Of a stretch of DNA of 64,000 nt, positions 8,837 through 16,929 are shown in pieces. A model generated the notes under the pieces. It made no database searches and was not told the origin of the DNA. It saw only the letters and a program-made list of their open reading frames with translations. Each line of letters opens with the position of its first letter. Positions within the stretch are counted from its first letter, which is position 1. The stretch is from assembly GCF_002563675.1 (NCBI RefSeq), contig NZ_PDJC01000001.1, forward strand, positions 2,790,001 through 2,854,000. The letters run 5' to 3'. Source of the DNA: Propionicimonas paludicola. Its GTDB lineage: Bacteria; Actinomycetota; Actinomycetes; Propionibacteriales; Propionibacteriaceae. Made by a program: the position numbers and the translations under genes.

Positions 8837-9314
8837 GCCTGCGAACAAGCTCTGTTTGGGGAGCCGAGCTCAGTTCGCAACTCGGAACCCGATGACGTCG
8901 CAAGCCGCCACTCGCAACAGCCACCATCAGCTCCGAGAGCCATGTATTCAAAGCCAGTCCCCCTAAGCAGCGGCAACCGACTTTGTCCCCCCAACGTGAA
9001 AGTGAACACCACATCCTCAGATGCTGACAACTGTCACCCACCATCCGAGCGCAAGTTGTCCGCAACCTGTCAGTTCTGATCCCCGAAAAAGGGGCTTCTC
9101 CCCTCGCGCGACGCCGGATCGGAGTTGCCGCAGAACAGTGCCTGCCTTCCGGATCCGGCGTCGCTGACGCGGTCTCCCCTCGCACCTGGGGCTCCCCTGC
9201 CCGATACCGATGGGTGATCACGATTACCCCGCCAGGTACGACTTCACGCTGCCAGATCAGGTCGCACATCGGCCATTCCCGAGCTAACCTTTATCAAGAC
9301 TCAGCCATCAACCG
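8837..9314. other. 480-bp non-coding stretch with two hairpins
   Basis: Open frames here have no family resemblance or coding-like composition, and base composition is lower in GC than the neighbours. Two structures stand out. CCCC-gaaaaa-GGGG lies at 9081-9094. A long inverted repeat has perfect 13-bp arms GCGACGCCGGATC at 9108-9120 and 9152-9164 around a 31-nt loop. Together they could be a 5' leader of the Crp/Fnr gene or a small RNA; no known riboswitch core is recognisable. Confidence 0.45.
9108..9164. repeat. inverted repeat with perfect 13-bp arms
   Basis: Arms GCGACGCCGGATC (9108-9120) and its exact complement (9152-9164) enclose a 31-nt loop. It sits about 220 bp upstream of the Crp/Fnr start and 270 bp past the kdpE terminator. 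It could be an RNA stem-loop or a repeat element. No second copy was seen in the window. Confidence 0.6.
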
Positions 9315-9328
9315 TTGACCCTGATCAA
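9315..9328 (+). promoter_or_regulatory. FNR/CRP-type operator, probable autoregulatory site
   Basis: TTGACCCTGATCAA matches the FNR consensus TTGAT-N4-ATCAA with one mismatch. It lies 59 bp upstream of the ATG of a Crp/Fnr-family gene and partly overlaps a second small palindrome, TCAACCGTTGA (9308-9318). Autoregulation is inferred from position. Confidence 0.6.
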
Positions 9329-9386
9329 TCGGAATTCTGTAGTCCGACCGGCCGGCGATCAACGAGTAAATCCAAAGACGGAGCAG

Positions 9387-10100
9387 ATGATCACCGAGAA
9401 CGCCGCCAGCGCGCACGCCTTGCGAAGCTTGCGGCTCTTGCTCGAGGCCTACGCGAGCGCCGAGTTGCCGCAGTGGGAGTTGTTCGCCAGCAACGTCCGG
9501 CTGTTCCGGCTGGACCAGGGTGCGACCCTGTTCTCCGCCGGCGAGGTGCACCCCTACCTCTACTTCGTCCAGAGCGGGCTGTTCAAGGCTCAGCTGCGGC
9601 TCCCGGACGGACGGCTGACCACCGTCTTCTTCCCCGAGGAGGGCGACTTCGTGGCGCCGCTGAGCGCGATGGGCGCCGAAGGCATCCGTCGAGTGGTTTC
9701 CCGTGGCCTGCACCCACGGGCGGACACTCTGCGCTCTGTGGTCGACCAGCAGAGCCTGCACACCCTGATCGCCGTCGAGCCCAGCCTGGTGCTGCGGGTC
9801 TCCTTCCGGGTGGTCGAACATCTCACCGCCCAGCACCTGCAGTGGTCGCGCCTGCTCGGCATGCTGGCCCTGATGCACGCCACCACCTTGCAGGTGGACG
9901 TCGGCTGGCTGCGCAGCACCCCCGAACAGCGGTACCGCGCACTGCTGGCCGAGCAGCCCGGCCTGGTGCAGCGGGTCACCCAGCGCGACCTGGCCGGCTT
10001 CCTGGGCATCACCGATGTCGCGCTGAGCCGGATCGCCAAGCGGGTCCGGGCCGACGAGCAACCCCCGGAAACGCCCTCGAGTCCGGCGACCGCCTCCTAG
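9387..10100 (+). CDS. Crp/Fnr-family transcriptional regulator
   Basis: A 237-residue regulator. Residues about 20-125 form the cyclic-nucleotide-binding-type barrel (DQGATLFSAGEVHPYLYFVQSGLFK, then a glycine-rich roll). A long dimer helix follows, and then a helix-turn-helix with QRVTQRDLAGFLGITDVALSRI. No N-terminal cysteine cluster is present, so it is not an oxygen-labile Fe-S Fnr; the effector is unknown. The frame is open from TTG 9315, but that codon lies inside the FNR-like box. ATG 9387 has GGAG 6 bases upstream and is preferred. The 3' end overlaps the convergent deacetylase gene by 4 bp. Confidence 0.85.
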   Translation: MITENAASAHALRSLRLLLEAYASAELPQWELFASNVRLFRLDQGATLFSAGEVHPYLYFVQSGLFKAQLRLPDGRLTTVFFPEEGDFVAPLSAMGAEGIRRVVSRGLHPRADTLRSVVDQQSLHTLIAVEPSLVLRVSFRVVEHLTAQHLQWSRLLGMLALMHATTLQVDVGWLRSTPEQRYRALLAEQPGLVQRVTQRDLAGFLGITDVALSRIAKRVRADEQPPETPSSPATAS

Positions 10101-10966
10101 CCGCGCTGCCGGTAGACCTTTCCGGGCCGGGTCTGTCCGAGAAGATCGTCCAGAGAGACGAACACATAGCCCTTAGCCCGGAGCTTGGTGATGATCGGCC
10201 CGATCGCCTTGCGGGTGGTCGGGTAGAGGTCGTGGCTGAGGATGATCGCCCCGGGACGGGCCGCGCCGACGACGCGCTTGATCACCGACGTGGTGTCACG
10301 CACCTTCCAGTCCTCCGGGTCGATGCTCCAGTCGACCACGGCCAGACCGCGGCTCTTGGCGGCCTTCTTCACGGCGGCGTTGACGTTGCCGTAGGGCGGA
10401 CGGACGTAGCGCGGCTGGACGCCGGTGAGCTTGCGGATCGCCCGATTGGTCTTGTCGAGTTCGGTCCGCATTCCGGCCGGGCTCAGCTTCCAGAACCACG
10501 GATGGCTCCAGGAGTGGTTGCCGATGGTGTGGCCCTCGGCAGCCATCCGGCGCAGCACTCCGCGGTAGTGGCCGACCTGGCGTCCGACAACGAAGAATGT
10601 GGCCGGCGCCTTCAGAGCGGCCAGCTGGTCGAGAATCCGCGCGGTCTGCGGGCTGGGCCCGTCGTCCAGAGTCAACGCAATGCACTTGTGCTTGCGGCAG
10701 TCCACCTTCGGCAACGATGAGCCCGAGCCTGGCTGCGGCGCACCGGCCAGCGGCGGCTGCGGGGCGCCATCCACCGGAGGAATCGGCCGACCGACCTCAC
10801 CGGGCAGGACGGCGGCCTGAGCGGCCAGCAAGCTGTCCAGGACGGGGGTGGTTGCGGAGGGCTGCGGCGCTGCCGACACGACCTGGGTCTGCGATCGCGC
10901 AATCGGCGCCTGAACTCCGAGAAGCAGCGAACTCACGACACCAACGACCAGCAGACCTATCCTCAC
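10097..10966 (-). CDS. secreted polysaccharide deacetylase (NodB domain)
   Basis: A 289-residue exported carbohydrate esterase family 4 enzyme, expected to de-N-acetylate peptidoglycan or another N-acetylglucosamine glycan. A signal peptide occupies about residues 1-25, followed by a proline-rich linker to residue 85. The NodB domain has all motifs: TLDDGPS (catalytic base and metal aspartate), NHSWSHP (metal histidines), RPPYGN, DWSIDPEDW and LSHD. The start codon is GTG 10966. It is convergent with, and overlaps by 4 bp, the Crp/Fnr gene. The next gene upstream on the same strand is a membrane protein that may also act at the envelope. Confidence 0.9.
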   Translation of the reverse strand: MRIGLLVVGVVSSLLLGVQAPIARSQTQVVSAAPQPSATTPVLDSLLAAQAAVLPGEVGRPIPPVDGAPQPPLAGAPQPGSGSSLPKVDCRKHKCIALTLDDGPSPQTARILDQLAALKAPATFFVVGRQVGHYRGVLRRMAAEGHTIGNHSWSHPWFWKLSPAGMRTELDKTNRAIRKLTGVQPRYVRPPYGNVNAAVKKAAKSRGLAVVDWSIDPEDWKVRDTTSVIKRVVGAARPGAIILSHDLYPTTRKAIGPIITKLRAKGYVFVSLDDLLGQTRPGKVYRQRG

Positions 10967-11030
10967 CCAGCCACCATAGGCGCTGATCAGCGCAGCTCAA
11001 CCGCCGCCCCGGCGCGTCGGCGAACCGTTG

Positions 11031-11762
11031 CTACCCGCTCGGAGTGTTGGTCGGGTCAGCGGTCGGGGTCGGGGTCGGCTGCGGCGCCGTAGGCGAGGCG
11101 GTCGGCGTCGGGGACGGGTCGGGCGGGGTCGGCGTGGCCGGCATGGTGGCGGTGTGGGTGACCGTCACGGTCGGAGTCGGCGTCGGCGAGTCGGACGGCA
11201 CCGTGGTCGAAGGAGAGGCGCTCGGCTTGGGCGGACGGACGACCTGGCCCACGGTGGTTCCGGAGCCGCCGTCGAAGGCGCGGCCCAGGCCCAGCTCGAT
11301 CAGGCTGACCGCCGCGATGGCCAGGACGAAGATGGCCACCGTGCTGATCGCCACCATTCCCCAGACGCCGATCCGGCGCCGGGGACGCCCGGCCGGAGCC
11401 TCGGGAACGGCGGGCAGATCCACCAAGGTGTCGCCGGCATCCTCGGCCGGAAGCAGCAGGGCCTGATCCTCCGGGGACACCTCGGGCTGGACCACGACGG
11501 CCCGGCGCTGGGAGATCACGGTACTGACCTTGCGGTGAGTCCGATCCAGGCCCGCGCTGTACAGAGTTCCGGCGATGCCACCGACCAGGCTGGCCACCGC
11601 TGCGCCCACGATGGTGCCGGCCACTCCGAGTTGGGCGCCGATTGCGGCCGCGGTGGCCGCGGCCAGCGCCCCGCCGGCCAGCTGGGGCAGCGAGAAGGTC
11701 AGTTCGATCGGCTCGCGGCGCGGCTTGCCGTTGGCCTGGCTATCGGTCTTGCTCTGGTCCAC
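11031..11762 (-). CDS. hypothetical membrane protein with Pro/Thr-rich extracellular tail
   Basis: A 243-residue protein of no recognised family. Residues 28-70 are a glycine/alanine-rich hydrophobic region, probably two short helices, and residues about 132-158 form a strong transmembrane segment (WGMVAISTVAIFVLAIAAV). Everything after about 175 is a low-complexity tail of PTPTP, TATP and SPT repeats, which resembles a wall-spanning or O-glycosylated stalk. The start is GTG 11762. It lies 45 bp downstream of the MGDG-synthase-like glycosyltransferase and may be co-transcribed with it. Compositional bias is explained by the repeats. Confidence 0.7.
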   Translation of the reverse strand: MDQSKTDSQANGKPRREPIELTFSLPQLAGGALAAATAAAIGAQLGVAGTIVGAAVASLVGGIAGTLYSAGLDRTHRKVSTVISQRRAVVVQPEVSPEDQALLLPAEDAGDTLVDLPAVPEAPAGRPRRRIGVWGMVAISTVAIFVLAIAAVSLIELGLGRAFDGGSGTTVGQVVRPPKPSASPSTTVPSDSPTPTPTVTVTHTATMPATPTPPDPSPTPTASPTAPQPTPTPTADPTNTPSG

Positions 11763-11807
11763 CTGTTCAACCTCCAGCTTCCGAGGTTAGCCCGGGCGAT
11801 CCAATCC

Positions 11808-12953
11808 TCAGTCGATGCCGACCTGATCGGCGATCAGCCGGGCGATCTCCCGGGCCGCCTGCGGCCTTGCCGCGCGGGCACTGGCCGCGGACGCTGCCTC
11901 CCGCGCCGCGGGATCGTCCACCCACGTGCGCAGGGCTTCGACGACCTCGGCCGGGTGCGGGGCCCAGACCCCGGCCTGCAACTGCTCGACGTAGGTGACA
12001 TTGCCGTCCTCCTGGCCGGGCAGCCGGGAGTACAAGACCAGCGGCAGCTTGGAGATGAAGGCCTCGCTGATCGTCCCGGGGCCGGCCTTGGTGACCAGCA
12101 TGTCGGCGGCGGCCATGAACTGCGGCATCTCGGTGGTGAACCCGTACATGTGCGCCGGGATCTTCCAGTCGATGGCCTCCAGGTCGGCTTTCAGTTCGGC
12201 GTTGCGGCCACACACCACCACCAGGGACGCGTTGAGCTCGGCGTCATTGATGGCTTTGGCCACTCGCTTCAGCGGGCCCATCCCGTCCCCGCCACCGACC
12301 AGCAGGATCACCGGACGGTCGTTGCCCCAGCCACGCTCGTCCCGCCAGCCGGCCCGGTCGACCAGCGGCTGGTTGAACCGCTCGGCCACGGGCAGCCCGA
12401 TCACTCGCAGGTTGCCCTCCGGGATGCCGTAGCCGATGGCCTTGGCCTTGGCCTGCTCGGTGCCGACCACGACCAGGTCGGATCGCCGATCGAACCAGAA
12501 GGCATGGGTGGACACCAGATCGGTCACCACGGTGATGTAGGGACGCGGCGAGTCCTTCATCGCCCGCGCCAAAGTGGTGTTGACCAGGGGATGCACCGAG
12601 ACGATCAGGTCGGCCGGGTTGTCCCGAATCAGCCGCTGAGCGGCCCGGCGGACGTAGGGGTAGGCGATCTGATTGACCGCGTCGGAGCGGGCCCGTCCGT
12701 CCGATGCCTTGAAGGAGAAGCCCCAGGCTTGCGGCAGCCGCGAGATCGGCGGGTACATCTCCGGCGCGTAACTCAGCGGACGCGGGTAGTACTCGCGGAA
12801 GAAGTCGACCATCTTCGGCTCGAACCGGCCGGGGAACTCCAGCTCCAGCGCCTCGATCATCGCCTCGGTGGCCGAGCGATGCCCGCCGCCGGTGTCAGAG
12901 AACAGGAACAAGATCCGCTTCTTGGCCTCAACGGCCGTGCCGGGCTCGTCCAT
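11808..12953 (-). CDS. MGDG synthase-like glycosyltransferase (diacylglycerol glucosyltransferase family)
   Basis: A 381-residue GT28-type enzyme. The N-terminal half is the MGDG_synth domain, beginning ILFLFSDTGGGHRSATEAM with the GGGH acceptor loop. The C-terminal half has the nucleotide-sugar pocket VGGGDGMGPL and KAGPGTISEAFISKLPLVL, followed by Q-E-D-GN typical of MurG/UgtP relatives. It probably adds a sugar to diacylglycerol at the inner membrane face. ATG 12953 is chosen over the start nine codons earlier because GGGAGG sits just upstream at the right distance. The lipid and sugar cannot be deduced. Confidence 0.84.
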   Translation of the reverse strand: MDEPGTAVEAKKRILFLFSDTGGGHRSATEAMIEALELEFPGRFEPKMVDFFREYYPRPLSYAPEMYPPISRLPQAWGFSFKASDGRARSDAVNQIAYPYVRRAAQRLIRDNPADLIVSVHPLVNTTLARAMKDSPRPYITVVTDLVSTHAFWFDRRSDLVVVGTEQAKAKAIGYGIPEGNLRVIGLPVAERFNQPLVDRAGWRDERGWGNDRPVILLVGGGDGMGPLKRVAKAINDAELNASLVVVCGRNAELKADLEAIDWKIPAHMYGFTTEMPQFMAAADMLVTKAGPGTISEAFISKLPLVLYSRLPGQEDGNVTYVEQLQAGVWAPHPAEVVEALRTWVDDPAAREAASAASARAARPQAAREIARLIADQVGID

Positions 12954-13025
12954 GCGCCCTCCCTTCGCTGCCAAGAGCATGGCATACCGGGACGCGGTCG
13001 CGCCCCGGTATGGGTGCCAGCGACA

Positions 13026-14186
13026 TCAGCCCTTGATGCGAACGTTCGCGTTCAGGTTGGGCAGCTCGATGAAGGTCCGGCCCGGCGCCATCTTCAGCGG
13101 CGTGCCGTCCTCGAGGGTGAACTGGAAGACCTCGTTCACCGCGCCCTTGGTCCAGGTGCCCTGGACGTACTTCCCGCCCGCGGCGTAGAAGAAGGTGCCG
13201 GTGGTGTTGATGATCTCGTGGATCGGCTCGAGGTGGCCGGTGAACGAGATCTTGCCGGCGGTGTTGATCTTGCCGAAGACCTGCTTGGCCCGGATCACCA
13301 GGACGTTGTCGCACCACACCCGCTGGCCGTCGGACTGGACGTGCTTACCCCACGGCATGCTGCGCAGGTAGCGCTTGTCCTTCGCGCTCCAGGAGTAGCT
13401 CATCGAGTAGGTGTCGCCCTTCTTCCAGGGCACGGTGATGGACGTGGCCGGCTTGCCGTTGAGGGTGCTCACCTCGTCGTCGGTGGCCGCCCACGGGAAG
13501 TAGTTCTGCTGCGGGCCGTCGGTGAACTTGTTGGCCAGCTTGGCCAGAGCGGCCGGGTGGCAGACCACGGCGCGGTCGTAGTAGGTCGTGCCCTGCCACT
13601 TGCGGACCCGCTTGGGGTCGATCGAGAAAGCGCCGGTGCCCTTGGTGGTCATGTACTGCTTCTTGCTGATCAGGTACTGGCCGAATGAGCCGAGGTACTT
13701 GATCACCCACGGGAAGGCGCCGGTGCTGCCGATGATCGCGGTCATCGGGCTGAGCATCGGGACGTCCACCGGACGCATCGAGCGAACCGGGGCCACGTTC
13801 TTGGCGTAGGTGGTGTGGTAGACCGGCACCAGCCGGGTGCTGGTCTGGCCGACGACGGCCGGGTAGCCGTCCATCTGCACATAGACGATGTCGGCATCGT
13901 TGATGCCGTCCTGCGGGTGCTCGTTCTTGTTGTCGGGAACCTTCACGGCCACGACGATCTTCTTGGCATCGTCCGGGTTCTCCAGCGGCTTGCCGGTCAG
14001 CGGCCAGCGCGGAGTGGTGTCGACCGGTGCAGTCGGAGTGGAACTCGGCGTCCCCGGAGCGGCACCGGTGCCCGTTGCGGACGGTGCGGGGTTCGGCTTC
14101 GGCTGATCCACGGCGCAGCCGACAACGACCGCTCCTACGACTCCGGCGGTGCCCAGCAGGGCGGCGCGACGGCTAACCGGTTCCAT
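13026..14186 (-). CDS. DUF3048 domain lipoprotein
   Basis: A 386-residue secreted lipoprotein of the DUF3048 (YerB-like) family. The ATG at 14186 is preceded by GGAGGAAG at ideal spacing and yields an RR-containing leader with the lipobox VVVGC, so the frame's extension to 14264 is not used. A low-complexity Pro/Thr linker (about residues 25-60) precedes the DUF3048 domain. Family landmarks include the DDADIVYVQMDG-like stretch NDADIVYVQ and RSMRP. A C-terminal beta-rich half ends at NLNANVRIKG. The function of the family is unknown; B. subtilis YerB is the best-known relative. It stands alone between the glycosyltransferase and the Dabb gene. Confidence 0.85.
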   Translation of the reverse strand: MEPVSRRAALLGTAGVVGAVVVGCAVDQPKPNPAPSATGTGAAPGTPSSTPTAPVDTTPRWPLTGKPLENPDDAKKIVVAVKVPDNKNEHPQDGINDADIVYVQMDGYPAVVGQTSTRLVPVYHTTYAKNVAPVRSMRPVDVPMLSPMTAIIGSTGAFPWVIKYLGSFGQYLISKKQYMTTKGTGAFSIDPKRVRKWQGTTYYDRAVVCHPAALAKLANKFTDGPQQNYFPWAATDDEVSTLNGKPATSITVPWKKGDTYSMSYSWSAKDKRYLRSMPWGKHVQSDGQRVWCDNVLVIRAKQVFGKINTAGKISFTGHLEPIHEIINTTGTFFYAAGGKYVQGTWTKGAVNEVFQFTLEDGTPLKMAPGRTFIELPNLNANVRIKG

Positions 14187-14362
14187 TACTTCCTCCAGAT
14201 CAGAACAGGCCCGCCGGTGAGGCCGCGCGGTGCACTCGCCCCATGGTAGAACCGCCACCGACACCCGGCGGCCAAGGCTTGGCTTTCGGGTGCCGGAGAA
14301 TGGCCGAGAACTGGCCGTTGACCTACCCAGGAGCGGTTCCGCAGCTCCCGGCCGAGGGTGGG

Positions 14363-14662
14363 CTAGACCTCGTAGTCGACGCAGACCCGCTCGGTGCGGA
14401 CCTTGGCGATCAGCCCGGCCACGGCCTGGTGATCGGGGTGGACGGCGTAGGCGCGCAGCGCCTCGACCGAGTCGAACTCGGAGTACAGGACCAGGTCGTA
14501 GTCGTGCTCGAGTTCGTCCGGGATCACCGGCTCGAGCTTCCGCAGGCCGGGCACCAGCCCGTCCAGCGCGGCGAGCCGATCGCGAACGATCTGCAGGTTC
14601 GTTACCTTGTCGGCGCCTTCGGCCTGGTCAGCGAAGCGCCACATCACGATGTGCTTGATCAC
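14363..14662 (-). CDS. Dabb (stress-responsive A/B barrel) family protein
   Basis: A 99-residue ferredoxin-like dimeric barrel protein. It starts IKHIVMWRF, the standard Dabb opening, and contains PGLRKLEPV and HDYDLVLYSEFDSVEALRAY, then HPDHQAV, all canonical. The family includes plant and bacterial stress proteins and some polyketide cyclases, and most members have no assigned reaction. The start is GTG 14662. It lies 41 bp downstream of the mshB-like gene on the same strand and may be the last gene of the mycothiol operon. Confidence 0.85.
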   Translation of the reverse strand: MIKHIVMWRFADQAEGADKVTNLQIVRDRLAALDGLVPGLRKLEPVIPDELEHDYDLVLYSEFDSVEALRAYAVHPDHQAVAGLIAKVRTERVCVDYEV

Positions 14663-14703
14663 GGCCGGAAGCCTAGCCGGATCACCCTTCCGGGTCGCGG
14701 CCG

Positions 14704-15435
14704 CTATCTCAGTTCGCGCAGCCAGCCGGCAGTGGTCACCGGCTCCCGCTGGCCGCCGACGTGGACCACCTGGTCGCCGTCGCGGGTCAGCTGGGTGCGG
14801 TAGCCGTCCAACGCGGCCCGGACGGCACCGCGCCGCTGCGGGTAGTCGTAGCCAACCGCACCCGCGGGGGCCGGACCGGTGCCGAACTCGCCGCACCGAA
14901 TACCGGCCAGCGACGCGGCGCGGCCGGCGATCAGATGGCAGGCCACGTGGTCGGGGTGGCCGTAGCCGCCGTCGACGGCGTAGCTGAGCAGCAGGTCGGC
15001 GCGCCACTGGATCAGCAGGGCGGCCAGATCGGCCGCGGGCTCGTCCGTCCCGGCCAGGGCGAGGCTGGACGGCTCGGCATCGGCGGCCGGACCGGCCACC
15101 CCCGGACGGACCCAGGCCATCCCGGAGTCGCGGTACTCCCGCGGCGGGCGTCCGGGCGTCCGGGCCGGCGCGGTGCCCAGGAAGCAGTGCTCGGCCACCC
15201 CGAGGGCGGCCAGCGCGGAGGCCAGCTCGGCCTGCCGAACCGTGGTCAGCTGCGCGGGCGTCGTCGAGGTCGGCAGCACGCCGGGGACGATCTCGCCCCG
15301 CTCGCCGCGAGTGGCGGTCACCACCAGCACCGGGTTGGTGCCGACCAACTCGGCCACCAGCGCCCCGGTGGCCAGCGTCTCATCGTCGGGGTGGGCGTGC
15401 AGGAGAGCCACTCGGACGCCCGGCGCGATCCTCAT
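14704..15435 (-). CDS. mshB: PIG-L family deacetylase, probable MshB of mycothiol synthesis
   Basis: A 243-residue zinc amidase. The AHPDDE motif near the N-terminus and GHPDH around residue 170 supply the zinc ligands of LmbE/PIG-L enzymes. MshB removes acetyl from GlcNAc-inositol, the step after MshA. The immediate upstream neighbour is an MshA-like glycosyltransferase, 7 bp away, which supports this assignment over Mca or a generic PIG-L protein. It is shorter than typical MshB (about 290-300). ATG 15435 gives the conserved N-terminus; the open frame continues upstream into the preceding gene and is not used. Confidence 0.75.
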   Translation of the reverse strand: MRIAPGVRVALLHAHPDDETLATGALVAELVGTNPVLVVTATRGERGEIVPGVLPTSTTPAQLTTVRQAELASALAALGVAEHCFLGTAPARTPGRPPREYRDSGMAWVRPGVAGPAADAEPSSLALAGTDEPAADLAALLIQWRADLLLSYAVDGGYGHPDHVACHLIAGRAASLAGIRCGEFGTGPAPAGAVGYDYPQRRGAVRAALDGYRTQLTRDGDQVVHVGGQREPVTTAGWLRELR

Positions 15436-15442
15436 GGCCGGC

Positions 15443-16663
15443 TCACCGCTCGACAAGTTCGGCGTACAGCGCCGCAAGCCGATGCGCCGACCAGCGCCAT
15501 TCGAAGCGCCGCGCATGCACCCTGGCCACGGTGCCCATCCGGTCCAGCAGACCGGGCTCGGTCAGCAGCCGGCGCAGCGCTCGTCCCCAGTCCTCGGGCT
15601 CGCGGGAATCCATCAGCTGGCCGGTCTCGCCGTGGGCCACCGCCTCGCGCAGGCCACCGGCTGCCGCGGCGATCACCGGAGTGCCACTGGCTGCGGCCTC
15701 CAGAGCCACCAGCCCGAAGGTCTCCGAGTGGGACGGCACCAGGACCACCCGCGCCGAGCGCATCAGCTCGGCCAGGGCCGGACGCGGCTGCGGCCCGATG
15801 AAGTGGACCAGCCCGTCCAGACCGAGCCGGGCGACCAGGTCGTGCAGTTCGGCGTCGTAGCTGGCGAAATCCGGCGAGGTGTCGCCGGCCACCAGCAGAT
15901 GCGGACGCAGTTCCGGCTCCAGCTCGGCCAGCGCGCGAATCGCCAAGTCCGGGCCCTTCAACGGCTGGAACCGGGCCGCGAACAGCAGGAAGCCGCGCTC
16001 GACGAAGTCCGGCCCGGCGTCCTCGGGAAGCCAGCGGGGCTCGCCGGCAGCCAGCGGCCGGAACAGCTCCTGGTCGACCCCGGGAGAGACGATGTGCACC
16101 TGCTGCGGCACGGCTCCGCAGCGCTCGATCACGGTCCGCGCCTCGGCCGCGGAGATGGCCACCACGGCGTCCGACTCGGCCGCGACCAGCACCTCGCCGG
16201 GGATCCGGCGCGGCGACTCGGGCGGCTCCCCGGCGGCCAGCTCCGAGCCGGGCAGCGCGGCCACCGAGTGATAGCTCTGCACGTGCGGGACGCCCCAGGC
16301 CCGGGCCACCGGCAGCGCAGCCACTCCGGACATCCAGTGGTGCGAGTGGACGATGGAGGCTGGCGCCAGCCGGGCCAGGTTGGCCGAGAACTCGTCGAGG
16401 TGATCGTCGATCCGGCTCTTCGGCAGCACCGTGGGCGGACCGGCGTCCAGGTGGTGCAAGGTGACGCCGGGGAACAGCTCCCGCTCGTCCGGTTCGTCCG
16501 GGGCGGCGCGGCGGGTGACCAGCCGGACCCGGTGGCCGAGTTCGGCCAGTGCCTGCGCCTGGGCGCGCTCGACGACGTTCATTCCACCGGCATCACCAGA
16601 GCCCGGCAGGTTCGCCGGCGAGGTGTGCATGGACACGAAGCAGATGTCGAGGGGTGCCGTCAC
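15443..16663 (-). CDS. mshA: D-inositol-3-phosphate glycosyltransferase (MshA-like)
   Basis: A 406-residue GT4 enzyme that transfers GlcNAc from UDP-GlcNAc to inositol phosphate, opening mycothiol synthesis. The N-terminus SMHTSPANLPGSGDAGGMNV is the MshA signature (family: S-x-HTSPL-x-QPG-x-GDAGGMNV). HSHHWMSG and the C-terminal GT4 nucleotide-sugar site PSHSETFGLVALEAAASGTPV are intact. It forms a tight pair with the mshB-like gene. The tyrosine that usually follows GGMNV is replaced by valine, and the length is slightly under most MshA proteins (about 420-480), so a related sucrose-phosphate-like GT4 is a minor alternative. Confidence 0.78.
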   Translation of the reverse strand: MTAPLDICFVSMHTSPANLPGSGDAGGMNVVERAQAQALAELGHRVRLVTRRAAPDEPDERELFPGVTLHHLDAGPPTVLPKSRIDDHLDEFSANLARLAPASIVHSHHWMSGVAALPVARAWGVPHVQSYHSVAALPGSELAAGEPPESPRRIPGEVLVAAESDAVVAISAAEARTVIERCGAVPQQVHIVSPGVDQELFRPLAAGEPRWLPEDAGPDFVERGFLLFAARFQPLKGPDLAIRALAELEPELRPHLLVAGDTSPDFASYDAELHDLVARLGLDGLVHFIGPQPRPALAELMRSARVVLVPSHSETFGLVALEAAASGTPVIAAAAGGLREAVAHGETGQLMDSREPEDWGRALRRLLTEPGLLDRMGTVARVHARRFEWRWSAHRLAALYAELVER

Positions 16664-16731
16664 CCGACGAGCATAGGACGCCGTGATCAGCGGCCACCTG
16701 ACCCGACCACGGAGCGCACGGAGCAGCCGAC

Positions 16732-16833
16732 CCGGGCAGACCGTTCGAAGAACGTATCCCTGAGCCCTACGCCGAAACCCACCCGCACCCGAGCGCCCGG
16801 CCCGGCCACGGAGTTCGAGAATGGTCTGCCCGG
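16732..16833 (+). repeat. palindromic G4-core repeat, copy A
   Basis: A 102-bp element with perfect 11-bp terminal inverted repeats, CCGGGCAGACC (16732-16742) and its complement (16823-16833), extended inward by TTC/GAA. The + strand core is C-rich and on the minus strand contains five GGG runs with short loops (16778-16803), a G-quadruplex motif. It shares TATCCCT near the 5' arm and CACGGAG-TTCGAGAA near the 3' arm with copies at 38.9-39.2 kb and 61.5-62.1 kb. It sits in the divergent gap between mshA and an MFS gene. Confidence 0.8.
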
Positions 16834-16929
16834 CCCTGCCGGATCACGTCAGCAGCCGGGCGAGCTCGGCCAGCCCGAGCGCGGGTGACCCGTGCAAAGC
16901 AGCGCGGGCAACGGTGGGAGAATGGCGTG

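Noticed and set aside
8757-9269. Minus-strand open frame of 170 codons in the kdpE-crp gap
   Set aside because: It overlaps the kdpE 3' end, has no recognisable domain, and spans the inverted repeats; composition is not protein-like.
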